Below, piece by piece: positions 44,801 to 57,186 of a DNA stretch of 64,000 nt. The stretch is taken from the NCBI RefSeq assembly GCF_024713945.1, contig NC_134679.1:6391001-6455000 (forward strand). The letters run 5' to 3'. The notes under the pieces were generated by a model. That model was not told where the DNA came from and did not search any database. It worked only from the letters and a program-made list of their open reading frames with translations. Origin of the DNA: Dermatophagoides farinae. Lineage: Eukaryota > Arthropoda > Arachnida > Sarcoptiformes > Pyroglyphidae. The position numbers and the translations under genes were made by a program. How positions within the stretch are numbered: the stretch's first letter is position 1; the number at the start of each line of letters is the position of its first letter.

Positions 44801-47800
44801 TGAAGCTAATAGGCCACCACATCCATGTGAAATTGGTTCGATACGAAAACGAAATTTTCTTTGACTATTATCATAAGTGTTTGAATTTGTTTGAACAATG
44901 GAAAGATTTTGACTTGAAACAAATGATAAAATAATTCCATGTGTTAGATAAATAGGTACCGGTAAACTATTGGCATTTGCACATATCCGTTCAGAACCTT
45001 GCCATTCATAACGTGGATTCATTTGTAATAGAAAATAATCCTGATCACAATTATGGCCAATATCAAATTCTAGGAATGTTAATTTATAACCAGGTATACT
45101 ATTGGCTTCATAATCAATATTCATCCGTTTAAATATCCAATGACAAAATGTTGATGATGGATATGCATTTGGATATGATGGTGATTGAAATTCTTGTTCA
45201 ACAATAGGATCAAATGATCCACCACATTTTTGTACAAAATAATCACCACTTATTCCTTTGAATAGATTGGTTTTGGTGCGATTAAAATTCAAGAATACCG
45301 TAGGATTAATTGCCAATGATGCATCAAAATCACGAAAAATTGGAACAATAAATTTCAGGCCATTTTTGTGTGGCCGTCGACTTTCTGGTATACAAATCAT
45401 ATGTCGAATTCCAAATATTTTTGCTATTTTATCAATGGTAAATAAAAATGATTAATTCAAGTAATAATGAACACAAAAAAAACTTACAACCAGAATTTAA
45501 TTGTCCAATATTCAATGTTGAATTTGAACAATCACCAGGAACATCGTATGTATCGATGACCAATGAACCGGATTGATTGAATCCAATTTTCATTTCCCAT
45601 GCACAGCTTATTAAACCAGTCAAGTTGTGGCTGAAATCAAAATCCAATGATCGAAATGAACCATGTGATAAATCCCAAATGCCACTACAGGAATTTTCAT
45701 CATCACCACGAATACCAGTATAAACCAGACTAAAACCTTCATTTGAATCCATTTCTCTAGCATACATTTTAATGGTCATTATATGTGTTAATGATTGAAT
45801 CACTCTTGGCCGAGCTTTTGTACATCCATATTTATTGGTCAATATTGGTGGTACAAAATAATTTCGTTGAATCATCATTAATTTATTACAACGTAATGAT
45901 TTTTTTTTCTCTTGCTTTTTCTTTTCATCATCACTATCGTAAATTTCCACAGGAAATTGACCAAAATTAAACCATGAAAATGTTAATTGAATCTTATTTC
46001 CAGGATCATTATAGAATAACCATTGACATGATACACGACGTGTAGCTGTGGATTGAATGTCTCTGGGTAAATATACTATTCCAGTTGGTGTTTGTCGTAG
46101 ATCAATAAAATGATAACATCTTTTATATTTAGCTGATGCATAAAATTTAATACCAACTGAATCAGGATCATTATCAGCGAATCGATTGATGCCAATATCA
46201 CCACCATCAACATTTGGTTTAATATTCATTTGTTTATACACCAGAAATAATTCATTCGATTGTGATGTAATTATTGATTGATCAATTTGATTGGTTTGAT
46301 TTTTTGGTGAACATAATCGCATCAGATTTGTTGGTGAATTTAAATTTTCTTTAATTTCAATCAAATCACCATTGCTACAATCTTTACCACGTAACCGTAT
46401 GGATGTAATATTTACTGTAATGAAAAAATCAGCTTGTGTCAACAGACGAATTGTACATAGATTAGATGATGATGAAAATGATGTCGATGGATTTTTTGGA
46501 GTTTTTTTACGCAATCGAAATTTCGGAAATTGATATTCATCTTCTAATTTATTATATGCACCGGTTTTATCCGATAATAAACTACCAAATGGAACATAAT
46601 ATTGACGATTACAACCTTCAACGGTGATGGTAGCTTTAAATTTTGATTGAAACAAAACCTTTTTCAATACATAACGAATTAATGTTATATGTGAATTGAT
46701 TACAATCGTATTTTGATTGAATGTTGGCACACAAATTCGTTCGATTAGTCCAGATAATTCGGAACCACCATTATAGATTTCTAAATAAGAATTATTTGCA
46801 TTACATGATGACCATTTTTCTTGTTCAAATGTTATTTGTAAACCATAATCTAATGGGCCACGTATAATCCATTCACAAGTGACATCATGTTTTGGATATT
46901 CTGGATAATCTGGTGATGATATGATAACATCTTCGTCGACATTTTGAATCACCAATTCACCACCACATTTGATGCCAACTTCTTCATAACGTATTCGAAA
47001 TGAATTTGTTGCACGTTTACTTCGATATACAACATATGCATAATTTGTACTTGTTTCTTGTAAAGTGAACCAAGTGGTTGCATGACCACATAATGGACGT
47101 GTCAACAGTGGTGAATCAACGGAATGACCATTATGAATCTCTAGAGATTCACCACGATTTTGACATGTAGAAGAATCAATAATGAATCCAATTGAATAAA
47201 ATTCCACATGAAATCTTATTGTTCGTCCTTGACGTACCTGAATTTTCCATTCACATTGTTTTATGCCGCGAATATGTTCATCAATATCTTCAGTGGAATC
47301 AATTTCACCATTCGGTTGATCAGTTAGATTACCACCACAAACAGGCGTTATAGTCAGATTATAACGGGCTTTCGTTGGAATACCTTCATTCATTTTAAAA
47401 TATTGAAGATGTAAACGAAATTCATTGCTACCACTAACTTCGATTGGTTCTTTCATACTATTACAAATTGATTTAATTGTTTGCCATTTCTGTTTGACGG
47501 TTTCCCAAACATAAACAATCATTTTATTTGACCAACATGATGATGATGGATTCATTTTCATTAAACTGACGGTAATATTCATATGCATTGATTGTTTTGT
47601 ACGAAAATACCAATTAATATCATTTCCATATTCACTGAAATTTTCAGATAACAGATTATATGATTGTCCATGATCTAAGAATATGTTGAATGTTGTATTA
47701 ACATTTTCTGGTACGCCACCAATATTTTGTATTGAATTCATATATTCACTACTATTGAGCATTGACCATCGTAATAAAAATTTGATATCACGAAATGGTA

Positions 47801-50800
47801 AATAAGCTACATATTTATTCACATACATCAATGTAATGGCATTTGAATCGGCAATAAAATTCTTAGGCAATTGTTGGCCACAATATGATTGTTTTGGTTC
47901 CGGTAATATATATGTTTGTAAACTTGTCAATACTTGGTCACTAATTGATGATGATGATGATGGTGACATTTGTGTAAAATCCACTAGACCATTATAAATG
48001 GACAATTGAATTGGACAAAAATTTATCGTTTGATCGCCTTGTAGTGAAAATTCTTGAAATTCCAATTTAATATAATGATCATGTGGAACGGAAACATACC
48101 AGATGAAGGTGATATTTTCAAAATAAAATCCAATAGGCCATCCAGGTGATCCAATCATTCCACTAGGTGCAGAAAGATAAGTAATAGTTGCAATTCGAAA
48201 ATGAAGTAGAAAACCTTTTGCCACTCCAACATCATCGGTTCGAAATTTTATCCATAAATTTCCAGTTAAATCAATTTGAATCTGTGGCATTATTATTGAT
48301 GTTGGTTTTTGTCCATTTTGATTAGCTTGATTACATAAACGTTGACCATTCGGTCCTAGAATCGTACCACTGGAATTATCCAAACGAATTTCCAGATAAT
48401 CATTATTACAATAATCCGATGTTTCAAGATCAAAATCTTGAAATTCCAATTGAAAACGATTACCAGGTGCTGCTTTCAATATCCAAATACATTCAATATT
48501 CAATGGATAACTATTTGGATAACCAGGCGTAGCAATATAGCCTTCAGTTGTATAAAAATCACCACCACAAAATGATTGAATGGATGATACAATAACATGA
48601 AATACTGCTGTTTTAACAACCAACAAAAGTGTATCACCTTGTGATACAATAGGTGGCGGTATTATATGATTACAAACTTGTTGTAAACGTTTATTCGGTA
48701 ATTTTTCTCGTCCTTCATAAATTTCCACCATAAGAAATTCACATGAACTTTGACTATAATCTGTCATTATTGCAACATTCATTGTATCGAAATGTGTAAA
48801 ACGTATGGTCAATCGATTTTCTGGTTTTGATGCTTTCAATATAAAAATGCATTCACCTTCATAATGATTGGGATTTGGATAATTTGGTGAGAATATTTCA
48901 CGATATTGTTCATGATCATCAATAATGATTGTTTTTCCACAAACTTTTCGATAGGTTATATTGAAACCACGACCAGAATTCAGTCCATCTGAAAATAATC
49001 GTACAGATAAAACGGAATTATTGCTACGAAATTTTAATCCTTCATTCGATGATTGTTGTTGCTGTTGCTGTTGCTGCTGTTGTTGTTGTTGTTGTGATGG
49101 TGATGGTGATGGTGATGAAAGTTGGCCACAAAATTTGGCCAAAAGTTTAGAATTAGGTTCATCAAAATCATCATCATAAATAGCCAAATAACTAGCCGAA
49201 CAATTTTCTGATCGTGGTATATCATAATCATTCACAGTTAATTCAATTTCGAAATTTTCATCAGTAACCAATCGATATGAACAATCGGTTTTTGGATCAT
49301 AATGATTACCACCACCATAATTAGGCGAAGTTATTGTACCTTGTTCGGAAAAATATGTTCCACCACAACCACGTTCCATTGTACTATATGTAGCATTGAA
49401 TCCATGTGCAACAGTGGATAAATCGGATGTTAATTTGATTGTCATAACATTACCATATGATGATAGATGAACGTTCGTAGCACGGCTACATTGTTTCAAT
49501 AACAATGGTGAATTACGATCATTGTCACCACTGAATATCTGTAGATTATCAAACATACAACCATGTGAAAATTCAATATCTAAATCTTCAATAAAAAGAT
49601 CAACACGATAACCAGGTTCAGCATAAATATGCCATAAACATTCAACATTTAATGGATATGGATCTGGATAATTTGGTGAAGAAATTATACCAACAGGATG
49701 ATTACGAATTTCACCACCACAACCTTTGGCTGACCATTCTAAACGAAAACCACTTTCAATTGAACGTGTTTCATCCGATATAAATTGTATGATTGCTTCA
49801 TTTTTTCCAGTATGTATTATCGATGGTAATGAACCGGTATAATTTCCACAAAGTGTCATCGTTGTATTCGTATTGAAATGTTCATTCAATACTAATAAAT
49901 GTGAATGTGAAAGTGAATATTGATTTGGCCGTATTACTTCGGAAATATTCAGATAATCAAATTTACAATCAACATTTGATTCGAGTACAAGCTGTGTGAA
50001 GGCAATGGTAATATTATTACCCAATGGTGCCAATATATGCCACATACAATTCAGATTATGTGGATGTGGATCAGGATAATTTGGTGATTCAATAATACCA
50101 TAACGGCCAATCAATGTTTGATTACAATCAGTACGATAATTTAATTTGAAACCACCTTGATTTATCGTAGCATCCGTTACGAAACGTATAAACATTTTAT
50201 TACCAGTTGTTTTTATCGCTGGTCTAGAACCTTCAATATAATTACAGTATTTTCCCAATGATTTTCTTGCTTCATTTCCATCGTCACTATCGAATAGTTC
50301 TAGATAATCAAATTCACAATTTCTTGCCGCATTTGTACGTTCCATATCCAATGTGATAAGATAAGCGACAATAATCGAACCTTCAGCCACACGTATTTTC
50401 CATTCACAATTCATATTACTTGGATAATGATCAGGAAAACCAGGCGATTCAATACTACCAGATTCGGCGGTCATCGTACCCCCGCAACCAGTTGCCATTG
50501 CTTCATAATAAATTTCAAAACCTTTATTTTGCATTGATGGATCCGAAATGAAACGTAGGAATAGATAATTACTATGCGATACGATATCTGGAATCGGTCC
50601 AAAACCACAGAATTGTCCGATCAATGGTGAATCAGGACGACGACCATTACGAATCTCTAGATAATCATAACAACGACTATTCACTTCACTAGCAGGTTCT
50701 AAACGAAATTCAGTAAAATTCAAATGAATTTGTAGGCCATTATCAACATGTATGATCCATGTACAATTACGATTACCAGGATATCGTCGTGGATATCTAG

Positions 50801-53800
50801 GAGAACGAATAAAACCAACATTTTTGAAGATATTTTTATCACAAAATGATCTTGCCGGTACAAAATGATAAGTAGCATAGAATGATGATGATGGTCGTTC
50901 CATTCGATGTATCGATGATGATGATGTGGTCGTCGTCGTCATTGTTGTTGTAGATTTAGTCGTATTGTTCGAATTTTCTGAATAGACAGATGAATCAAAT
51001 TCTTGATTCGTTTGTTGTATAACATTATGAACATAAGTGACAAACAATACATTTCCAGTCGATGTAATTGGTGGTGGTAATTGTTCAATAGAAAATTTTT
51101 TAATCAAACTTCCATCTGAATCATTGACCATAATATAATGATCATTAGAACGTTGTATCAAATCTTGATTGATTATCATATTGGAATTGTCAATCGATGA
51201 TGATGATAATGATGATGATGTTTCGGTATGAAAAAATTTTATCATAACCAAATGCGATTGATTAGCACGAATTTCCCAGAAGCATTGATTTACTATCGAT
51301 GATGTAGCTAGACGTTCAGCAGAAATTGCAATCATTGGTTCACCTTGTTTCAATACACCGCCACAACCAATTTCAATTGATCGATAACGGCCACGAAAAC
51401 CAATAGATGGTTTAGATTCATCATTGACATAATAAACTTTTAGTTCATTGTTCATTGAATAGAATGGTGGTGGAACGGTTTGGCCACAATAACGTTGTCG
51501 CTGTATCATTAGATAATCAAACATACAACGATGATCGAATTCAATATCCATTTGTTCAACGGTAAATTCAATAATATGATCAATTGGTACATTGATTTGA
51601 TAGGTACAATTTTTCGATAGCAATGATGGAGCCGGATAATTTGGTGATTCAATTTGTCCTTGTAATTCATTGAATTCACCACCACATAATGCTTGATATT
51701 TTGCAATGAAACCTCTCAAAGCAACACTCATATCGGAACGAAATTTTACACGCAAAAATCTTCCAGTTGAAATTATTTCTGGCGGAACAATACGACCACA
51801 AAGACGTGCACGTAATGGTGATTCATATGATTCACCATCATAAATTTCAACATAATCAAACATACAAAGACCACCACCAGCACCTCCACCACCACCATTG
51901 GATTGATTACGTGGTCTCATTACCATTGAATCGGATTCTAATGCAAAACTTAAAAATCTTAATGAAATACGTTCATTTGGCATCACTCGTATCAGCCAAT
52001 CACAAACAATATTATTCTGATAGATAAGAAATGTACGACCTGTTAATGTTGATGTATAAGCTGTACTTGGTGATTGAAATATGCCACTGGATCCGGTAAG
52101 TATACCGCCACAAACACCGGGTATTTGATTGAAAACCAGATGAAAACCACGACTATGTATACCGGGATCTGAATGGAAATGAATACGTGCAAATGAACCA
52201 CTTGTTGTAATCGGTGGTGGTACTGATTGTTCGGACGATGCAGTCCAATTACAATAACGTGCAACAATATTAATAGAATCGGCTTTCGAATTTACCGTTC
52301 GAATTGATGATGATGGTGGCAGTCGTGATAAACTTTCTCTTATTATTAGATAATCGAATGTACAATTTGGACTTGGTTCAATGTCCAGATCGGTGAAAAT
52401 GAATTGTATACGTTTACCGAAATCCGTAATAATTTCCCAATGACAATCACGATTTGCTGGATAATGATGTGGATATCCTGGTGATTCAATTATACCGGTA
52501 GTTCGATTAATGATTAAACCACCACATACAGGATCGATAGTATTCCATGTTAATGAGAAACCTTCATGTGATACACTTGGATCGGAACGAAATTTCAAAT
52601 AAATTGAATTAAACGATGTAATAATATTGCCACCTTTCGGTAATTGTTTATCATTACAAAATTTTCCTAAATTTCTATATTCTCTTGATGGTCCATCGAA
52701 AATTTCCAGATAATCAAATGCACAGCCTGGTGATTGTTCCATTTTAAAACGATCGAATGTTATATTCAATACTTTTGTCGAATATTGACGATTTTGTATC
52801 ACCCATATACATGTCACATTATTTGCATAGGTATTTGATGATGATGAATTTGTAGTGGGAAATGAAAGCACACCAGACATCGCATCCAACTGGCCACCAC
52901 AACTGGCACGATTTTGTTCACAATTGATGCCCATATATTCATTGGAACATTCACAGCTATGACAAAAAAAAATCAATAATGATCAATGAATCAATTAATT
53001 AAAATTGAAAATAAAACTCACTAATAAACACCATGATTCGTAATACAACGACCACCATTTTGACATGGATTTGTTTGACATAAATTTGCTTGATTTTCAC
53101 AATATCTACCAGTATAATCCGATGGACATAAACAATAAAAATCTGTTGAACCATGATGATTATAAGAAATACAAGATGCACCATGTTGACATGGATTATT
53201 AGCACAATTTGATAAAACAATTCGTTGACAACCACGTGATCCTTCTCCGTTGCCGGTAAAACCATCATTACAACGACATTGACGAAATCTCGCTGATATA
53301 GCGGTGTTAGCGATGCATGTAGCATCTGGTGAACAACCACCATTATTCGTTGAACATATATCACCATCTACAGTTGAACAAGTGATACCATCACCAACAT
53401 AACCAGCTGGACAAGGTCCACAAATAATACGATCCGATGAACTTGAAGGAAAACATGAAACACGTGGCGACATAGAACAGCCACCATTATTGATCAGACA
53501 GCGGTCATATTGGAAACAATGGAAACCATCACCAGTATATCCAGGTGGACAAACCCCACATTGATAACCATCACGTGTATTGATACAATCAACGGGTGGA
53601 TCTTTCGAACATCTATCGATACCAAGTCGACATTCATCAACATCCACATCGCATGGAGCACTATCAATATTTGGATTTGATTTCGTAAAACCTTGAAAAC
53701 AGACGCAACGAAATGAGGCCACACTGTTCTGTGTTCGTGGCTTATTCAAACATAATCCTTGGCCACAGATTTCATGATCACTGACATTATGGCAATCATT

Positions 53801-54639
53801 GAATTCGATATTACAACGAAGGCCTTGATGATTTGGTGGACAAATACAAACGAAACCGCCGAAAATATTCAAACAAGTGCCACCATTTTGGCATCCTAAT
53901 TCAGTTCCTTGATATTGGACACATTCATCGATATCTTGTTCACAATTTTGTCCTTTGAATCCTGTACGACAACGGCATAAATATTGATTGTAACCATCTT
54001 CACAAGTAGCACCATTTTGACAGGGATTATTTTCACATTCATTTTTCATCAATAATTTTTCTAAACGATCCAAACGTCGTAATAATGTACGCATTCGACG
54101 GAATTGTTTTCGACCAAATATTTTTTTTTGAAAAATAATCGTATCATTTAAACGTTGTGTAAGTTCATCAATACGTGAACTGATTCTTGTTTCAACAATT
54201 GAAAGTTTTCGATCCACCAAACGATCAATGGGAGAATTTTGCTGTGCAACAATATCATTTGTATTCGAATTGATTGGATCCAATTCTTGATTAATGGATT
54301 GAAGTTTTGTTGCCAATAAATCATTTCCATTTATTCGTATTTGTCCAGAACCGGATGAACGAAAAACGATATCTTTATTACGGCCAGTCAATAGGACAAG
54401 ATGTCCATTTTTCACTAAAAGTCGTGGACTTTATTTTTTGGGAGAAAAAAATTACATTACATTACATTAAATTAAATTAAATTTTAAAATTTAAAATTCA
54501 ATTCAAAAAAAACTTACTGTGAATCAAATGGATCAAGATAATGTTCGACATCGAATTGTTCGACGGATTTCACATAAACAATAATGATCAATGTAATGAT
54601 AATGTAGAAAAATCTTAAAATCAATGATGATAATAGCAT
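41888..54639 (-). CDS. CUBN: Cubilin, complete (8 EGF + 27 CUB modules)
   Basis: Six exons: 54518-54639, 53022-54428, 45488-52956 (7.5 kb), 42209-45423, 42032-42143, 41888-41967; 4134 aa. Signal peptide MLLSSLILRFFYIIITLIIIV. The cubilin N-terminal block follows (PRLLVKNGHLVLLTGRN, DIVFRSSG), then a helical stretch before the EGFs (about residues 80-170). Eight EGF modules (about 175-525) begin CENNPCQNGATC, including DIDEC and DVDEC calcium-binding types. I count 27 CUB modules, mostly opening CGG (19 in exon 3, 8 in exon 4). No membrane span, as expected for a peripheral receptor that needs amnionless. Human cubilin has the same module count in 3623 aa; the extra length comes from inserts such as a poly-Gln run (49045-49095) and a Thr/Ser stretch near 50.9 kb. 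Role in animals: endocytic receptor, e.g. nephrocyte-type protein uptake. CUB 13, 14, 17 and 18 are degenerate. Confidence 0.93.
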
Positions 54640-55130
54640 TTTAACAGCGAAAATAATGACATTATAATTTCGAAGAATAATGAATGAATGAATGGATAAA
54701 TTTCATTTCGATTTTGTTTTTTCATTTTCCAATTCGTTTTTTTTTCATTTTCCAATTCGTTTTTTTTTCGTTTGGTAGGGAGTTTTGACCACATCATGAC
54801 AGATTGAATGATAAATTAATTTAGAACCAGTCATTTGATTCTTCTAGGCAGGGGTGTTATAATTGTGGCAAAATATTTCAATACTTCTCGTGATATAACG
54901 AAAACAATTACAGATGTCATTTGTCAATTTTGAATAATCAATCAAACAAACAAAAAAATCAATTCGGATATTATCACATTCAAGTACACGTAAGGTTTAT
55001 ACATTGCGAGTTTTACACAACAAGTTATAATGGTTTGTTTATACACTGATTGAACAACAAATAAAGTTCCGTTTGCTTTTTTTTCTGATTCTATATATAG
55101 AATAAAAACGTGATTTATTTTTCAAACGAT
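54640..55130. promoter_or_regulatory. Divergent intergenic region cubilin / TAF13
   Basis: About 490 bp between two start codons pointing away from each other, so it contains both promoters. A TATATATAG element lies at about 55091-55099, 32 bp before the TAF13 ATG. Two copies of TTCATTTTCCAATTCG (54720-54760) form a short direct repeat. No other feature. Confidence 0.45.
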
Positions 55131-55538
55131 ATGGATGATAATTCCTCGAAACAATCATCATCATCATCATCATCATCGCCATCACCATCGGCAACAACAA
55201 GATTATTTACCAAAGAATTAGCCTGTATGATGTATGGATTTGGTGATGATCGTAATCCTTATATTGAAACAATAAATCTGATGGAAGATTTAGTCATCAA
55301 ATATATCTACGAATTGGTGGATAAAGCTTTCGAAAATCGAACATGTGAACGGCTGACCATCGATGATATTATGTACGCTGTACATAATGATCCAAAGAAA
55401 ATTTCTCGTGTTTATAATTTATTGACCATGAATATGGAATTGAAACAAGCACGTAAAGCATTCGATGAAGTTTCCTTACAGAATCAATCATCATCATCAT
55501 CATCATGTATGGAAAAGAAAAATGATGAAACAAAATAA
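55131..55538 (+). CDS. TAF13: TFIID subunit TAF13
   Basis: Single exon, 135 aa. After a Ser-rich start the sequence shows the TAF13 histone fold: LFTKELACMMYGFGDDRNPY, then MEDLVIKYIYELVDKA, IDDIMYAVHNDPKKISRV and LLTMNMELKQARKAFDE. The closest known pattern is the human one (KELRCMMYGFGDD, LTMNEELKRARKAFDE). Family role: pairs with TAF11 in TFIID in the nucleus and helps TBP loading. The ATG at 55131 is used because the frame upstream opens only with GTG. The Ser-rich ends are not conserved in other animals. Confidence 0.93.
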   Translation: MDDNSSKQSSSSSSSSPSPSATTRLFTKELACMMYGFGDDRNPYIETINLMEDLVIKYIYELVDKAFENRTCERLTIDDIMYAVHNDPKKISRVYNLLTMNMELKQARKAFDEVSLQNQSSSSSSCMEKKNDETK

Positions 55539-55566
55539 GAAACAACAACAAAAAAAATTTTAATTA

Positions 55567-57186
55567 TCAATTATAAATGAGATCAGATAAATCTATCGAA
55601 TTTAAATCAAAATCTTCTGACATATTAGTAGTATTTGAAATTGGAATGAATGGTTTTTCATGTTGTTTTTTAAGTTTTTGAATACCTTGACGGATTTGTT
55701 CACAATGTATGATGGATGTAGGCAATAGTATTGTGTACATTGATTTATAATAATAATAATGTTCAATATAACCAATGGTCAATAATAATTCTGATGTTTC
55801 ATTCAAAGTGGAATTTTGTTGAAATAATCGATGAAAATATGGTTTCCATTGTTGCAATATAGCTTTACATAGATATATTGTACGTATGATTGTTTGTTGG
55901 TTTGTTATCATCATTGGTATTTGTATCTTGAAATCATAACAAAATGGATTATTAAATGTTTCCAATATGGAAATTTGTTGTGGATCCTGTAGACAATTTT
56001 GTTGATTAATATGACAAAATGATGGCGGTGATGATGGATAATGGCCATAAAATGAATACAGATCCGGCAATGATCGTAATGATGTTTTTATTTGTTGTCC
56101 AGTTTGTGTGTTGTAAATGTACCATGAATTATTCGAAATGAATATATAAATATCAGTAGATGGAATGTTGTAACAATTATTGATTTTTGGCATTTTAGTA
56201 ATTATCAATGGTTGACTATCGATTTCATTAGATCGACTATCGAAAACATAAGGAATACCATCACGCATCAATAAAAATGAATCGACACCGGCAATAATAT
56301 TCCAGAAAATTCGTTTATATGAAATGTGTATCGTTTCCAGGTAGTCATCATTTTCATTTTTAAATGATTGTCGCCAAATATGAACAGCTTGTGCACCATA
56401 ATCGGACGAACAAGCCAATATGACGGCATTGGATTGGCCACAATCAAAATCCAAAATAATGAATTTTTCACCAAAAATTTCTTTTATTTGTTGAAATTTC
56501 CATGGTCGAAATTCAATGTTGTCGAAATGTTCAGATTGATCGTGATGAAAAATCATCCACCATACAAGCAGATCACCATCAGAATCTAAAGCCAAACATT
56601 GTTTACCATTCGAACGAAATTTAACAATATCTTCAATAAGAACTTTTAAATGATAATTTTGGCTATTTTCAGTCACCGGATAGAAATATAGACGATGTTT
56701 TTCATCCAATATATAAAGATAGTTTGATGAATCAGAATATGAGTAGATAATTTTATTTGCTATGAAACCAATAAATATGCCTTGATTTGAACCATTGCTA
56801 AAAAGCTGAAGACGATTCTCTTGCTGGTCAATTGTGAACATTGAATAACCTTTATCTACTGGTAAGAATTTTCCAAATTGTTGTTGTAACAATGAACTCC
56901 ATGTAAAATGCCGTAAACATGGCCATAATGATAGTTCATTTGTTTCATTATGTTTATTATCATTTTCATTATGATTATTCGATCGCTAAATAAAGTATGC
57001 ATTAAGATTAACTCAGAATTCAGCAAAAAAAAAACATACCGAAAAACAATGATGTGATGGCAAACGCTCTTCATGGAACAATTTTACAACATTTTCAGCA
57101 ACAAATTTTTGTCCAACTATTCGTTGTTGACTTGATTTTGATATTGATAATGAATTAAAATTTGTAATAACATTTGTTGGATCCAT
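55567..57186 (-). CDS. Divergent RCC1/BTB-like protein
   Basis: Exons 57040-57186 and 55567-56985 (phase 0 intron); 521 aa. The N-terminus MDPTNVITNF and the ELSLWPCLRHF stretch align with MDQTNDLTLWPILRR of the gene at 16697-18302. Propeller-like repeats are weak (LDSDGDLLVWW, QAVHIWRQS, IIAGVDSFLLMRDGIPYVF). From about residue 398 a BTB-like region follows (CYDFKIQI, IYLCKAILQQWKPYFHRLF), ending in an Asp/Ser-rich tail. I call it a fast-evolving paralogue of the first gene. It ends 28 bp from the TAF13 stop, so the two genes converge. Confidence 0.72.

Noticed and set aside
49034-49231. Short frame with poly-His and poly-Asn inside cubilin
   Set aside because: Other-frame translation of the cubilin poly-Gln run.
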